From Lautropia sp. (lineage in GTDB: Bacteria > Pseudomonadota > Gammaproteobacteria > Burkholderiales > Burkholderiaceae_E), in contig JAUNKF010000006.1 in the NCBI GenBank assembly GCA_030532895.1, forward strand, positions 1 through 64,000: DNA of 64,000 nucleotides. Direction: 5' to 3'. Made by a program: the position numbers and the translations under genes. A model generated the notes under the pieces. That model searched no databases, was not told the DNA's origin, and saw only the letters and a program-made list of their open reading frames with translations. Each line of letters begins with the position of its first letter. The first letter of the stretch is position 1. Shown here piece by piece: positions 27,709-36,484 of the stretch.

Positions 27709-29843
27709 GCGTGTTCTCCTGCCATCGTCAGCGGCTCTGCGTGCCGATTCTCGAAAATGCCCAGATCCACCGGCACGCCCCGGTCACGCAAGGCTTCATA
27801 GAACGAGGGAATCTGCTGCGTGGCAACGAAACGCCCCTGAACCTTCGCGTGCTTCTGCCCCGTCTGCTCGAAGCGGAAAATCTCCTGGGTCTGAATCCGC
27901 CCACTCTCGACGCCACACACTTCGGTGATCGAGGTGATCCGGCGGCTGCCATCCGGAAAGCGGGCCTGATGCACGATCAGATCGACCGCGCTCGCCACCT
28001 GCTCCCGCAAGGCCGCCAGCGGCAGTTCCAGCCCCGCCATCAGCATCAGCACCTCCAGACGTGACAGCACGTCACGAGGGGCATTGGCGTGGATCGTGGT
28101 GAGCGAGCCTTCATGACCAGTGTTCATCGCCTGCATCATGTCGAGGGCTTCAGCCCCACGACACTCGCCCACGATGATCCGGTCAGGGCGCATGCGCAGC
28201 GCGTTCTTCACCAGATCACGGATCGTGATGGCGCCCCGCCCTTCGGCGTTGGGCGGGCGTGATTCGAGCGAAACCAGATGCGGGTGCATCAGTTTCAGTT
28301 CGGCCGCATCCTCGATGGTGATCAGCCGCTCGCCGGTCGGAATCAGGTTCGAGAGCACGTTGAGCAGTGTCGTCTTGCCCGAACCGGTGCCGCCCGACAC
28401 CACGATGCTCTTGTGCTCGCGCACGCAGATGGTCAGAAAAGCCATCATCTCGGCCGTTGCGCTGCCATGGGCCACCAGCGTGTCGGGCGTCATCACGGTG
28501 CGATTGAAGCGCCGGATCGTGATCGTCGGCCCCTTCAAAGCCACGGGCGGAATGATGGCGTTGACCCGAGAGCCGTCCGGCAGACGGGCATCCACGAGCG
28601 GTGACGACTCGTCGATCCGTCGCCCGAGCGGCGCCACGATCCTTTCGATCACGTTGCGAATGGCGTCATCATCGGAAAACGCGAGCGGCACCTGCTCCAG
28701 GCAGCCCTTGCGCTCGACGAAGATGTCGGTGGCACTGTTGACCATGATTTCACTGATCAACGGATCGACCATCAGACGCTCCAGAGGCCCCAGCCCCACG
28801 GCCTCATCCACCGTGTCGCGCACCAGACGCTCACGGTCGATGTCAGCCGGCAGATCCGCAAGACTTGCCACGATGCCTTCGACAGCCGACTGCACCTCAG
28901 CACGCAACTGCTCGGTCGAATATTGGGCCAGATTGCTGCGGCGCAAGTCGATCATGTCGAGCAGCTTGCGATGCACCATCCGTCGCCATCCCAATGCCCT
29001 TGCCTGCTCCTGCACGGCACGGGCGTGAAGGGCGCGCTGTGCCTGGCTGCCTGAGCGCGCCGATCTGTGCGCACCGTCATCCCCAGCATGCTCTTCAACA
29101 GGTGCCTTCACGGGCGCTGCTGCATGGTTCATCACTGCGGCCTGATCCAGCGTACGCTGAGAGGCAAGACCCGTGTCAGCACGAGCCGTGTCGGGCTGAT
29201 GGCGCTCATCCGGCTGCGCGTCCTGGTCGGTTGCCATCAACGCGTCAGCTGCCGCCAGCTTGTCGGGCTGTGGCTGCCCGCCAGATTGTGACCCCCTCCC
29301 GGATTGAGGCCACTTGCTGCTCAACGCGGCAGATGAAACAAACGGCCCGGCCTTTTCACAAGGTGACGAATCATACGGATCATCATCACCTACGCCTGCA
29401 CCTGCACCTGCACCTGCACCAGGGTGATCGTCGAAGCGATCCGATGGCGTGTCCAAATCATCCAGCCATTCGCCCCCACCATCAGCACCGACCTCATCAC
29501 GGGCGGCATATCCGACACGCACGCCGCCTTCGGCATCCTGCGGCAACTGCGCCGCCTCCTCGTGCACCCGCAGTCTGTAGCCGGCCACGAAAATCTCGTC
29601 GCTGGACGACAACGGCCCGTATTCCACCACCCGCTCGCCGTTGACGCGGGTGCCGGCAATGGTGCCCATGTCAACCAGCTTGATGCCCAGACCGACCCGG
29701 TGCAATTCGGCATGCACCCGCGCCACGCGCCAGCCCGAGAGCGGCACCTCCACATCCTTGCCCCGGCCGATCCGGCAAGGAAAGCGCGCGACCTGAATCG
29801 TTCTGGCCGATTTGCCCGCTTCCTCGATTCTCACATTCAACAT
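27705..29843 (-). CDS. tadA: FHA domain-TadA/CpaF secretion ATPase fusion
   Basis: Motor ATPase of the Tad pilus with an extra N-terminal FHA domain. In 712-residue numbering the FHA spans ~1-95 (FPCRIGRGKDVEVPL, VARVHAELH, TIAGTRVNGERV), recognising phosphothreonine or mediating assembly. A ~185-residue Asp/Ala/Gly-rich linker follows, and the CpaF-type ATPase starts near 290. Walker A is SGGTGSGKT (~482-490); LVSLESRPPNAEGRG and LRMRPDRIIVGECRG mark the Asp and Walker B boxes. The start at 29841-29843 is preferred because GAGGGA is five bases upstream; a TTG at 29870 would overlap the rcpA stop. FHA with TadA is normally two separate genes. Confidence 0.9.
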   Translation of the reverse strand: MLNVRIEEAGKSARTIQVARFPCRIGRGKDVEVPLSGWRVARVHAELHRVGLGIKLVDMGTIAGTRVNGERVVEYGPLSSSDEIFVAGYRLRVHEEAAQLPQDAEGGVRVGYAARDEVGADGGGEWLDDLDTPSDRFDDHPGAGAGAGAGVGDDDPYDSSPCEKAGPFVSSAALSSKWPQSGRGSQSGGQPQPDKLAAADALMATDQDAQPDERHQPDTARADTGLASQRTLDQAAVMNHAAAPVKAPVEEHAGDDGAHRSARSGSQAQRALHARAVQEQARALGWRRMVHRKLLDMIDLRRSNLAQYSTEQLRAEVQSAVEGIVASLADLPADIDRERLVRDTVDEAVGLGPLERLMVDPLISEIMVNSATDIFVERKGCLEQVPLAFSDDDAIRNVIERIVAPLGRRIDESSPLVDARLPDGSRVNAIIPPVALKGPTITIRRFNRTVMTPDTLVAHGSATAEMMAFLTICVREHKSIVVSGGTGSGKTTLLNVLSNLIPTGERLITIEDAAELKLMHPHLVSLESRPPNAEGRGAITIRDLVKNALRMRPDRIIVGECRGAEALDMMQAMNTGHEGSLTTIHANAPRDVLSRLEVLMLMAGLELPLAALREQVASAVDLIVHQARFPDGSRRITSITEVCGVESGRIQTQEIFRFEQTGQKHAKVQGRFVATQQIPSFYEALRDRGVPVDLGIFENRHAEPLTMAGEHA
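29395..29420 (-). repeat. CCTGCA tandem hexamer
   Basis: Four uninterrupted CCTGCA copies plus CC in the tadA linker encode Gly-Ala repeats. Gain or loss of one unit keeps the frame, so the linker length can vary without disruption. Confidence 0.8.
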
Positions 29844-29866
29844 GACATCCCTCATCGATCCGGTTT

Positions 29867-31609
29867 TCAATCCAGCATCCCGACCGCTTCCTTGATCTGC
29901 TGAAAGCGCGACTCGATCGGGGCAAGGCGCGCATCGTTCGCCTGTGTCTGCTCATCCGCCAGATGCGGGGTGATCAGCACGATCATTTCGCTTTCACGAT
30001 TACGAAAGCGCCGGGACTTGAACAGATGGCCGATGATGGGCAAATCCCCCAAGCCAGGGATTTTCTCGACGGCGCCCGTCATTTCCTGGCTGACCATGCC
30101 GGCGATGACGAGCGTCTGGCCCGGTCGGAGGTTCACATCCGTGCTGGCGCTCTGCTTGCGCAGGCCCGGCATGCCCTGCACCACCACGTCCTCGTTGATC
30201 GACGAGATTTCCGTGTGAAGGCTCGCCGAGATGATCCCTTGGGCGTTGACGGTGGGCGAGACATCAAAGCGCACCCCGTATTCCTTGAACTGCACCGAAG
30301 CCGAGCCATTGCCGCCCAGCACCGGCAGCGGCAGCTCGCCACCCGCCACGAAACGGGCGTTGCCGCCGGAGCGCGTCGAGAGCCTCGGTTCGGCCAGTAC
30401 GGCCGCATCCCCGTTCTGCACCATCAGATCGATCATCGAGCGCAAGGAGGAGGCCAGTGACACCGAGGTGGCAAAGGGCGACACGCGCGGAAACACCGGT
30501 ATGCCGGCGGCCTGTGCAGCAGCCTCACCCGCCCCACCCGGCAGCAACGCCGCACTGCGTTTGAAATCGCCCAGCACGCCAAAGCTCGGCCCGGCCATCG
30601 ACCAGGCGCCGGCGCCCGAATGCCAGCGCACCCCCAACTGCTTCAGCGCGTTTCGACTCACCTCGATCATCTTCACATCGAGGTTCACCATCCGCTCGAA
30701 ACCGGTTCGGCTGACCAGACTCACCACGTCCGGATAGCGCTTCAGCACTTCACCCACCCGGTAGCTGCCCTCTTCCGTGGGCTGCTCGCCTTCGATCACG
30801 ATCTTGTTGCCTGCCACACGGGCAATGACCCCGCTGTGTTGCCCCAGCAAGGCATTGATCTCCTCGACGAGCCGTTGCTGGTTTTGCGCCGTGACCTGAA
30901 TCCTGTATTTGCGGATTTCGCCATGACCCAGCCAGAGGTGCAGCGTGCTTTCACCCACACTTTCAGGCAACAGCAGCAATTGCCGGTTATCCAGCGCGTT
31001 CACCTGAAGGATGCGCCCGTTGCCCACGGCAGCACGCCGAACCGCACCGACGTTCAACAAATGCGCCTGCCCCACGCCCAGACTCAGCGTGATCTCCTCC
31101 GTCTGCACCGGTCTGATCGTGCCGGGACGCGAGGCTGCCGTACTGCCCGTGCGGGCCTCCAGGGTTTTAGCCGGCATCGACGCCACCGACAACCTCGGTG
31201 GCGTGCTTACCAAAGCTGCCGACGCCTGCCCGGCATTCGATGACGATCGCCGAGACAGCATGCGCTTGGCATGCGTTGCTGACAGCAACGTGGCTGGCTC
31301 TTGCAACGCTTTCACTTGATCCCCCGACAGCGTCATGGCCTGCGGCATCGCGGCGATGGCAGCCTCCGGGCTGGCAGCCTGTTTGACCGATGCCCCTGCC
31401 ATTGGCTGCGCACTGCCATCACCGCGCTGACTTGCCTCACCCGCCATCGTGGCACACCCGGCCATGAAAGGCAGCGCAGCGAACACCAGCACGGCCATCC
31501 GCTTCGGCCAACCAGGCCCCCTGCCAGCCAAAACACCCAACGAGGAAATACCCGGAACCATGGCGTACTCCTTCAAAGACACCGACACCTTCGTCATCGA
31601 CTTGTTCAT
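29867..31609 (-). CDS. rcpA: Outer-membrane secretin RcpA/CpaC
   Basis: Forms the outer-membrane ring for the Flp pilus. Residues ~1-55 contain a hydrophobic stretch ending MAGC, a plausible lipobox, though the N terminus is long and charged. Next comes the CpaC N-terminal domain (SLGVGQAHLLNVGAVRRAAV, LHLWLGHGEIRKYRIQVTAQ), a BON-like segment, then the secretin beta-domain (LDVKMIEVSRNALKQLGVRW, LADLMVQNG-type strands, RPGQTLVIAGMVS). 580 residues. The start overlaps the rcpC stop by four bases. A TTG/ATGA-style overlap also links it to tadA. Confidence 0.92.
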   Translation of the reverse strand: MNKSMTKVSVSLKEYAMVPGISSLGVLAGRGPGWPKRMAVLVFAALPFMAGCATMAGEASQRGDGSAQPMAGASVKQAASPEAAIAAMPQAMTLSGDQVKALQEPATLLSATHAKRMLSRRSSSNAGQASAALVSTPPRLSVASMPAKTLEARTGSTAASRPGTIRPVQTEEITLSLGVGQAHLLNVGAVRRAAVGNGRILQVNALDNRQLLLLPESVGESTLHLWLGHGEIRKYRIQVTAQNQQRLVEEINALLGQHSGVIARVAGNKIVIEGEQPTEEGSYRVGEVLKRYPDVVSLVSRTGFERMVNLDVKMIEVSRNALKQLGVRWHSGAGAWSMAGPSFGVLGDFKRSAALLPGGAGEAAAQAAGIPVFPRVSPFATSVSLASSLRSMIDLMVQNGDAAVLAEPRLSTRSGGNARFVAGGELPLPVLGGNGSASVQFKEYGVRFDVSPTVNAQGIISASLHTEISSINEDVVVQGMPGLRKQSASTDVNLRPGQTLVIAGMVSQEMTGAVEKIPGLGDLPIIGHLFKSRRFRNRESEMIVLITPHLADEQTQANDARLAPIESRFQQIKEAVGMLD

Positions 31610-32748
31610 GATTGATTCGTTCGCAGATCGTTTGTCTGAACCGGGTTGACAACCTCGACACTGCCTCGAGATGCCTGCGCACCAGCAGCGGATTGAACGC
31701 CAGCCTGCACGCCAGCATCCCGCTCCGTCCTCTGTTGAATGGACGGCACCTGATAGCGACGCTGCGCTGAGCCAACCTGTCGAACCTGTCCAGGCGCGTG
31801 GCCTGGCTGGGCCTGCTGGGTCTGTTGGCCCGTTTGTGCGGACGGCACCGACGCCGACGCCGGCAACACATGCTGTTTCATCGGCTGCGAGCCGGCCTGC
31901 CCCATGCCTCCGATGATGATCTGTGGCCCCGAGGCCGTGCGGCGCAACATCCGTTTGGGCTCCACCGGCTGGGGCAGGTCGAACAGGTGACGGATGTCGA
32001 TGGCGGCCGTGTTCATCGGCAGGTTGTCTTCCGGGTTTCTCAAAATGGCAGTGAGACGCCCGGCACGCTGGGCCACCACCAGCCGCTGGGCCTGCTTGGG
32101 GTCGACCTCGACCGTCACGGCCGAATAGCGACGTGTTTCACCATCCTCCTCGATACCGGGGCGGACGTGATGGCCGGTGGCCAGCACCAGCAGGTTTTGC
32201 AGCAGCGGCACGGTTCGCTCCAGTGCCATGTCGGCCCCGCCATGTGAGGCGGGTGGACGAGCACTCAGCAACAAGTCGATCCGGTCGCCGGGCTGCAACA
32301 TGCCCGAGATCGAATTGATCTCATCGACCGAGATGGTCAGCGCGCGAATGCCGGGTTTCACCCGTGAGGAGAACATCAGCTGCTCGCCGGCCGCCACGGC
32401 CATTGTGGACAGAAATTCGCCCGAAGCCAGTGGCATGCTGAGCTGTTGCCCCACCAGCACATCGAACTGCTCGGGCCGAACGGCATGGCTGGGCACAAAA
32501 TCAACAGGCACCGAACGAAGTGCCATCGTGTCGGCACTGATCACATCGCCTTTTTGCAAAGGCAGACGCGCCACCACGACATCAATCATCTGCTGAGCCG
32601 GCTGAACCAGCCGCGCCCGTTCTTCCTGTACCCGCTCATTCACATAACGTGAGCCGGCATAAACTGCGATCGCACCGCAGAGGACGGCGCCTCCCATCAG
32701 CAACAGGTTCCGATGGCGCTGCAGGATTCTCAGAGCAATGGCATTCAT
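31606..32748 (-). CDS. rcpC: Flp pilus assembly protein RcpC/CpaB
   Basis: Periplasmic assembly factor with an N-terminal membrane anchor (residues ~14-32) and an SAF-like domain (VVVARLPLQKGDVISADTM, VRPEQFDVLVGQQLSMPLAS). The RcpC domain then reads IRALTISVDEINSISGMLQPGDRIDLLLS. The last ~110 residues are Gln/Pro-rich and low complexity, longer than in typical RcpC. 380 residues. The start overlaps the 64-aa pilin-like gene by four bases. Confidence 0.92.
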   Translation of the reverse strand: MNAIALRILQRHRNLLLMGGAVLCGAIAVYAGSRYVNERVQEERARLVQPAQQMIDVVVARLPLQKGDVISADTMALRSVPVDFVPSHAVRPEQFDVLVGQQLSMPLASGEFLSTMAVAAGEQLMFSSRVKPGIRALTISVDEINSISGMLQPGDRIDLLLSARPPASHGGADMALERTVPLLQNLLVLATGHHVRPGIEEDGETRRYSAVTVEVDPKQAQRLVVAQRAGRLTAILRNPEDNLPMNTAAIDIRHLFDLPQPVEPKRMLRRTASGPQIIIGGMGQAGSQPMKQHVLPASASVPSAQTGQQTQQAQPGHAPGQVRQVGSAQRRYQVPSIQQRTERDAGVQAGVQSAAGAQASRGSVEVVNPVQTNDLRTNQS

Positions 32749-32939
32749 GGCAACGATATTCCGTAAGTGAAACGAGCGTAATAAGACTGGATGGCGTCGA
32801 GCAGCTGTTTCAGCACACTGCTTCCCTGGTCACTGACCAGCACCATCACGACAAGAACCACCAGTACCAGGTATTCGATGGCCGCTTGGCCATGCTGCCC
32901 GGATGTCGGCAGCTTCGATGCGTTTGAAATCAGGTTCAT
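32745..32939 (-). CDS. Small pilin-like protein
   Basis: A 64-residue protein with HG|QAAIEYLVLVVLVVMVLV, a prepilin site (Gly, then Glu at +5 followed by Tyr) and a hydrophobic helix, as in Flp pilins. The 17-residue leader is of normal Flp length, unlike the main flp gene at 36485. GGAGG lies seven bases before the ATG. It overlaps rcpC by four bases and lies one base after the 321-aa gene. It could be a minor pilin or a short TadE/F-like subunit. Confidence 0.8.
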   Translation of the reverse strand: MNLISNASKLPTSGQHGQAAIEYLVLVVLVVMVLVSDQGSSVLKQLLDAIQSYYARFTYGISLP

Positions 32940-32940
32940 C

Positions 32941-33906
32941 TCAGCGCCTCCAGTGCAGCACGACCGTCTGCCCGCCCGGCTGTTGGGAGACGGTGAGCAA
33001 GATCTCCGCCGAACCTTTGACATAGAACACGGCCTGACCAGCGGAGCGCTGCACCGGTTTCAGGCGCCTGGCTGAACGGGTGCCAGCCTCGGTCGAAGAA
33101 CGGGTGTCCGCCTCGACCTTCGAGCGTTTCTCGGACGATGACCTCGTGAGCAGCCCGGACAAGGTAGACGCACCGATGGCTGAGCTGCCGACATCAGCGG
33201 CTACGTCGGCAACGGTCTCATCACGCGCCTTTTCAAGATCCAGCTCAAATTTCTGAAAGCCCTGGCGTTGCAACTGTCGGTCAATCCAGGTGTCGAGCCG
33301 ACGCATCGGACTGTCGCTCACCGCCAGCATCGTGGTGTTCAGGCGCCCGCCATCCTCATGGCGGATCGGTGGCTGGATCACGGCACGGGGCGGCAGCAAG
33401 GCACGAAACCACTGCTCATCCTCGCGCAATGCCTGCACGGCCTTTTCATCGGGTGTCCAGCGGATACGCCGGCCCTCGACATGGCCCGCAGCACGCTGAC
33501 GCAGCTCGATCGTCTCGATCACCTCACCATCCAGCCGGGTGATCAGCTGCCAGTCGTCCCGCGTGCCGCGCATCGGCGACACCTCGGCCATCAACCATGT
33601 TTTCTCCAGCGCCTGCAAGGTGTCTTCGACCGAGCCTTGCCACTCAAATTGCGTGAGACTCAGGCGGCCACCCGCCATCATCGAATCCGCCATGACGACC
33701 GCCTCGCGTGGCTCAAAGCCGGCAGCCTGCGTGCTGGCGGGCAGGCTCAAGCCAACAGCCGACACCAGCAAGATCTGCATCATGGCCTGCTGCCATCCCT
33801 TGTCCGTCACCCGCACCGTCTGTCTCAGGATGACCCGCCCGGCCTTGTTCATGGCCGCCTGCCGCGCTGTGGCCAGGCTTGTCTGTCTCGTCTTTTTCAT
33901 CCACAT
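32941..33906 (-). CDS. Tad-locus secreted protein, unknown function
   Basis: A 321-residue protein I do not recognise. About 40 basic residues precede a signal-peptide-like core (MMQILLVSAVGLSLPASTQA), so it is probably exported. The mature part shows a short beta-like N-terminal region (MAGGRLSLTQFEWQGSV), a Lys/Arg-rich tail with SSEKRSKVE and a C-terminal AEILLTVSQQPGGQTVVLHW strand. It sits between two pilin-like genes, nine bases from the 357-aa gene and one base from the 64-aa gene, so it belongs to the same transcript and is likely a periplasmic pilus factor. Confidence 0.7.
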   Translation of the reverse strand: MWMKKTRQTSLATARQAAMNKAGRVILRQTVRVTDKGWQQAMMQILLVSAVGLSLPASTQAAGFEPREAVVMADSMMAGGRLSLTQFEWQGSVEDTLQALEKTWLMAEVSPMRGTRDDWQLITRLDGEVIETIELRQRAAGHVEGRRIRWTPDEKAVQALREDEQWFRALLPPRAVIQPPIRHEDGGRLNTTMLAVSDSPMRRLDTWIDRQLQRQGFQKFELDLEKARDETVADVAADVGSSAIGASTLSGLLTRSSSEKRSKVEADTRSSTEAGTRSARRLKPVQRSAGQAVFYVKGSAEILLTVSQQPGGQTVVLHWRR

Positions 33907-33915
33907 GCCCCCGAT

Positions 33916-34989
33916 TCAAGGTTTTTTCAAACGGTCTTCAGGCACCTTCTCGACATCCACCTCCAGACGCCGGAAACGCTCTCCATGCGGCACCACGAGA
34001 TCCGCACCCATGCGATCCAGACGGTGCATCATGTCGACAAGCGGCGTATAAATCAGTGAGAACAGCGACTCGGGATCGGTGGCCGATGAATTGGCGATGA
34101 CCTCGGGCGGCGCCATGCCGATCAGCTCCTGGCTGAGCGAGGAAAACCTCGCCAGATTTGGCAGGCGCTTGCCCTGATCAACCCGTGATTGCAGGCTTTG
34201 AGCTTCCCTGCCCTTGGCACTGCTCGCATTCCAGCTGTCGGTGAGCACCACGGTCTTGCTGGCAAGGCTGAGCGGCTGATCGAGCGGACGATCCCAAGTC
34301 AGCCCCTGAACCAGTTTGGGATCGAACCATGCCCGGCTCTCGACGGTGGCGCTCACCAGGCCACCAAAAAACGGCATGCCGAAGGCATCTGGCCCCACCA
34401 CCTGCGACATGGCCTCGGCAAGCCGCATCAATTTGGGTGATTTCGATGGTGCTTCCTCCCCCGGTGCCGCACCATGGTCAGGCGGGTTGCTGCTGGACAA
34501 GCGGACATGTCCCACCCGTTTCTCGGCCTCGCCGTAGCCCTTTTGCATCGCGTCGGCCCACTCATGCCGGATCGACAGCGAGATGTCGTCCAGCCGTGCA
34601 ATCAGCGGCTGGCCTTCCCGATTACGCCAGAAACGGTTGCCATCAGCCTGCACCGATAAATCGGTGGGCAGATCATGAGAATGGACATCGATCTGCCGCT
34701 GGCTGAAATGGCGCCGTCTGACATGGGCCTCGATCTCGGCTTGTCCCTCGGTGTCGGCGCATGCCTCCGGGCGGATCGAACACTCGAAGGCCGCCGTTCG
34801 GGATGCCGCCACCGTGGCATGACGGATGTCCTGATACTTCGCCACCAGCGGAATGGCGATCAGAAAGGGCACCACCGCAATGGCCAACACCAGAGTTTCG
34901 GTCATGGCCTGCCCTTGTTCGATGGATGGATGCATGCTTGGCTCCGACATGCTTCGCGTCTGGATTCGCGTGTGAATGAATGGCATCAT
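33916..34989 (-). CDS. TadE-like minor pilin
   Basis: Predicted pseudopilin of 357 residues. The leader of ~26 residues ends in EQG|QAMTETLVLAIAVVPF: Glu at +5 and a hydrophobic helix, the TadE pattern. The rest has no family I can name but includes WNASSAKGRE, DGNRFWRN and a C-terminal RRLEVDVEKVPEDRLK. The ATG at 34987-34989 overlaps the upstream stop by four bases and has no ribosome site of its own, so translation depends on the upstream gene. A second adjacent ATG (34984-34986) is equally possible. Confidence 0.72.
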   Translation of the reverse strand: MMPFIHTRIQTRSMSEPSMHPSIEQGQAMTETLVLAIAVVPFLIAIPLVAKYQDIRHATVAASRTAAFECSIRPEACADTEGQAEIEAHVRRRHFSQRQIDVHSHDLPTDLSVQADGNRFWRNREGQPLIARLDDISLSIRHEWADAMQKGYGEAEKRVGHVRLSSSNPPDHGAAPGEEAPSKSPKLMRLAEAMSQVVGPDAFGMPFFGGLVSATVESRAWFDPKLVQGLTWDRPLDQPLSLASKTVVLTDSWNASSAKGREAQSLQSRVDQGKRLPNLARFSSLSQELIGMAPPEVIANSSATDPESLFSLIYTPLVDMMHRLDRMGADLVVPHGERFRRLEVDVEKVPEDRLKKP

Positions 34990-36431
34990 GGATTGCTGAA
35001 CTGGTAGCCGAGCGACAGAGACTCCCGAAGATGCCAAGGCACCGGAATCAGCCTGACCTGCCAGTACGGGCTGTAGAGGCTTGCGTATTCAACTCGGCTA
35101 TCGGCAGCAGGCGGTCGGCGGAAATACACCTCGGCCATCGACAGGGCCAGCATGGGACTTCTTTCACTGGCAAAGTTGTCCTTCGGCTGTACACGCCCAG
35201 CCCCCAATTGCCGGTTTTGCGCGGTGCCGATGGCATCCGGATTCTTGATGCGGCCGACAATCCCCACCTGCATGACGGGAAAGCGGTCGTTCTTTTTCAG
35301 GGCCGCGCTGTCGAAATCCAGGCCATATACGCTGGGCAGGCCGAAGTAGGTGCCACTCGACCAGAACGCATGGTCTTGCGCTGCACGACGATAGGCGCTG
35401 CCGTTTCGGGTTTTCTGGCCGCTTGCGTTCTGCCCCATCACGCCCAGGGCGTCGAGCGTGCCTTTCGGATCGGTGGCCACCTCGCCACCGCCCCAGGCGA
35501 GTGGAATTCGCTCACGCAGCCCGCACCGCAGACGCTTCCTGGGCAGGTGCACGGAAAAGGTGTCATACGCCTGCCAACGATCGAGGCTGCTCTCATGGTC
35601 GAGGATCAACTCGGTCTGCCCCTCGCGAACCACACCCCCCAGGCAATTCTGCTCAATGCTTTGGCCCCTCGCCTCCGTATAAGCATCCCTCGATGCCATC
35701 ACGACCTCACGCAAGCGTCCCCGATCCTCACCGGCATAACGCTTCGTGATGTCGGCAGCATCGAATATCCCCTTGGGCATCACGAAGGCATGGAAACGGC
35801 GATCGGTCTGTGCGATCACCTCGTTGGCAATGGCTGAGAGCGCAATGCCACTGTTCGTCATCACATGAATGATCTGCTGGCTCGTTGCCAGAGCATGGTT
35901 GTAACCACTGCGCGCCGCCACTTCGACGGCGGCCGTGTAGTGGGTCAGTTGCAAGCCCAGACGGGTGACTTCTTCAGCCGCTTGCAGCGCCTGGCGCACC
36001 CCCGGCCAGTAGCGCCCCACCTGGCTGGCCCGCTCGACCATGCCTTGCAAAAAGCGGGCAAAGGACACGAGCGTGGTGGCCTGCGCGATGGCCACCTCGT
36101 TGGCGATGATGGCCCGGTTGGCATAGGCGTAATAATTCATCGACCGTGCCCGCCACAGACCGGCACTGTAGGCGGCAGCATCCGTGGCGTTGACCAGCCT
36201 CAGCTTGGCCGCCGTGCTCTGGCCGGCCGAGAACTGGAAGAAGGCCAGCAACGCCACCACCACCAGCAGGAACATGCCGAGCACCAGAGCCTGGCCACGC
36301 TGCCGGTGGACAACACGCATGGGCCAGCAGACATGAAAGGCTTGCCTTCCCTGAAAGCATGGCCTTTCCAGCGTGGTTTGGTCAGCAGGACGGGCACTGC
36401 CCGCCATGGCCCTGGTGAACAGAACAGACAT
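34986..36431 (-). CDS. TadG-like pilus assembly protein
   Basis: A 481-residue protein with a TadG-like N-terminal membrane domain: RQRGQALVLGMFLLVVVALL, then an Asn/Tyr-rich stretch (ATDAAAYSAGLWRARSMNYY). It lacks the +5 Glu of the other pilin-like genes. A large Cys-containing periplasmic part follows. The start at 36429-36431 has AGGAG seven bases upstream, better than the longer frame at 36476. It lies 53 bases downstream of flp. No VWA domain typical of full TadG is visible, so the call rests on the N-terminal region. Confidence 0.75.
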   Translation of the reverse strand: MSVLFTRAMAGSARPADQTTLERPCFQGRQAFHVCWPMRVVHRQRGQALVLGMFLLVVVALLAFFQFSAGQSTAAKLRLVNATDAAAYSAGLWRARSMNYYAYANRAIIANEVAIAQATTLVSFARFLQGMVERASQVGRYWPGVRQALQAAEEVTRLGLQLTHYTAAVEVAARSGYNHALATSQQIIHVMTNSGIALSAIANEVIAQTDRRFHAFVMPKGIFDAADITKRYAGEDRGRLREVVMASRDAYTEARGQSIEQNCLGGVVREGQTELILDHESSLDRWQAYDTFSVHLPRKRLRCGLRERIPLAWGGGEVATDPKGTLDALGVMGQNASGQKTRNGSAYRRAAQDHAFWSSGTYFGLPSVYGLDFDSAALKKNDRFPVMQVGIVGRIKNPDAIGTAQNRQLGAGRVQPKDNFASERSPMLALSMAEVYFRRPPAADSRVEYASLYSPYWQVRLIPVPWHLRESLSLGYQFSNP

Positions 36432-36484
36432 GATCAAGCTCCTGATGTCGTTGCCGGATGCCGTAGCCTGGTGCACGGGCGCGA

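Noticed and set aside
31643-31653. GGTTGACAACC, resembling the b561 operator arms
   Set aside because: It lies inside the rcpC coding sequence near its end, is single, and is probably coincidental.
32940-33023. Longer start for the small pilin-like gene
   Set aside because: It would overlap the 321-aa gene and lacks a ribosome site, while GGAGG precedes the ATG at 32939.
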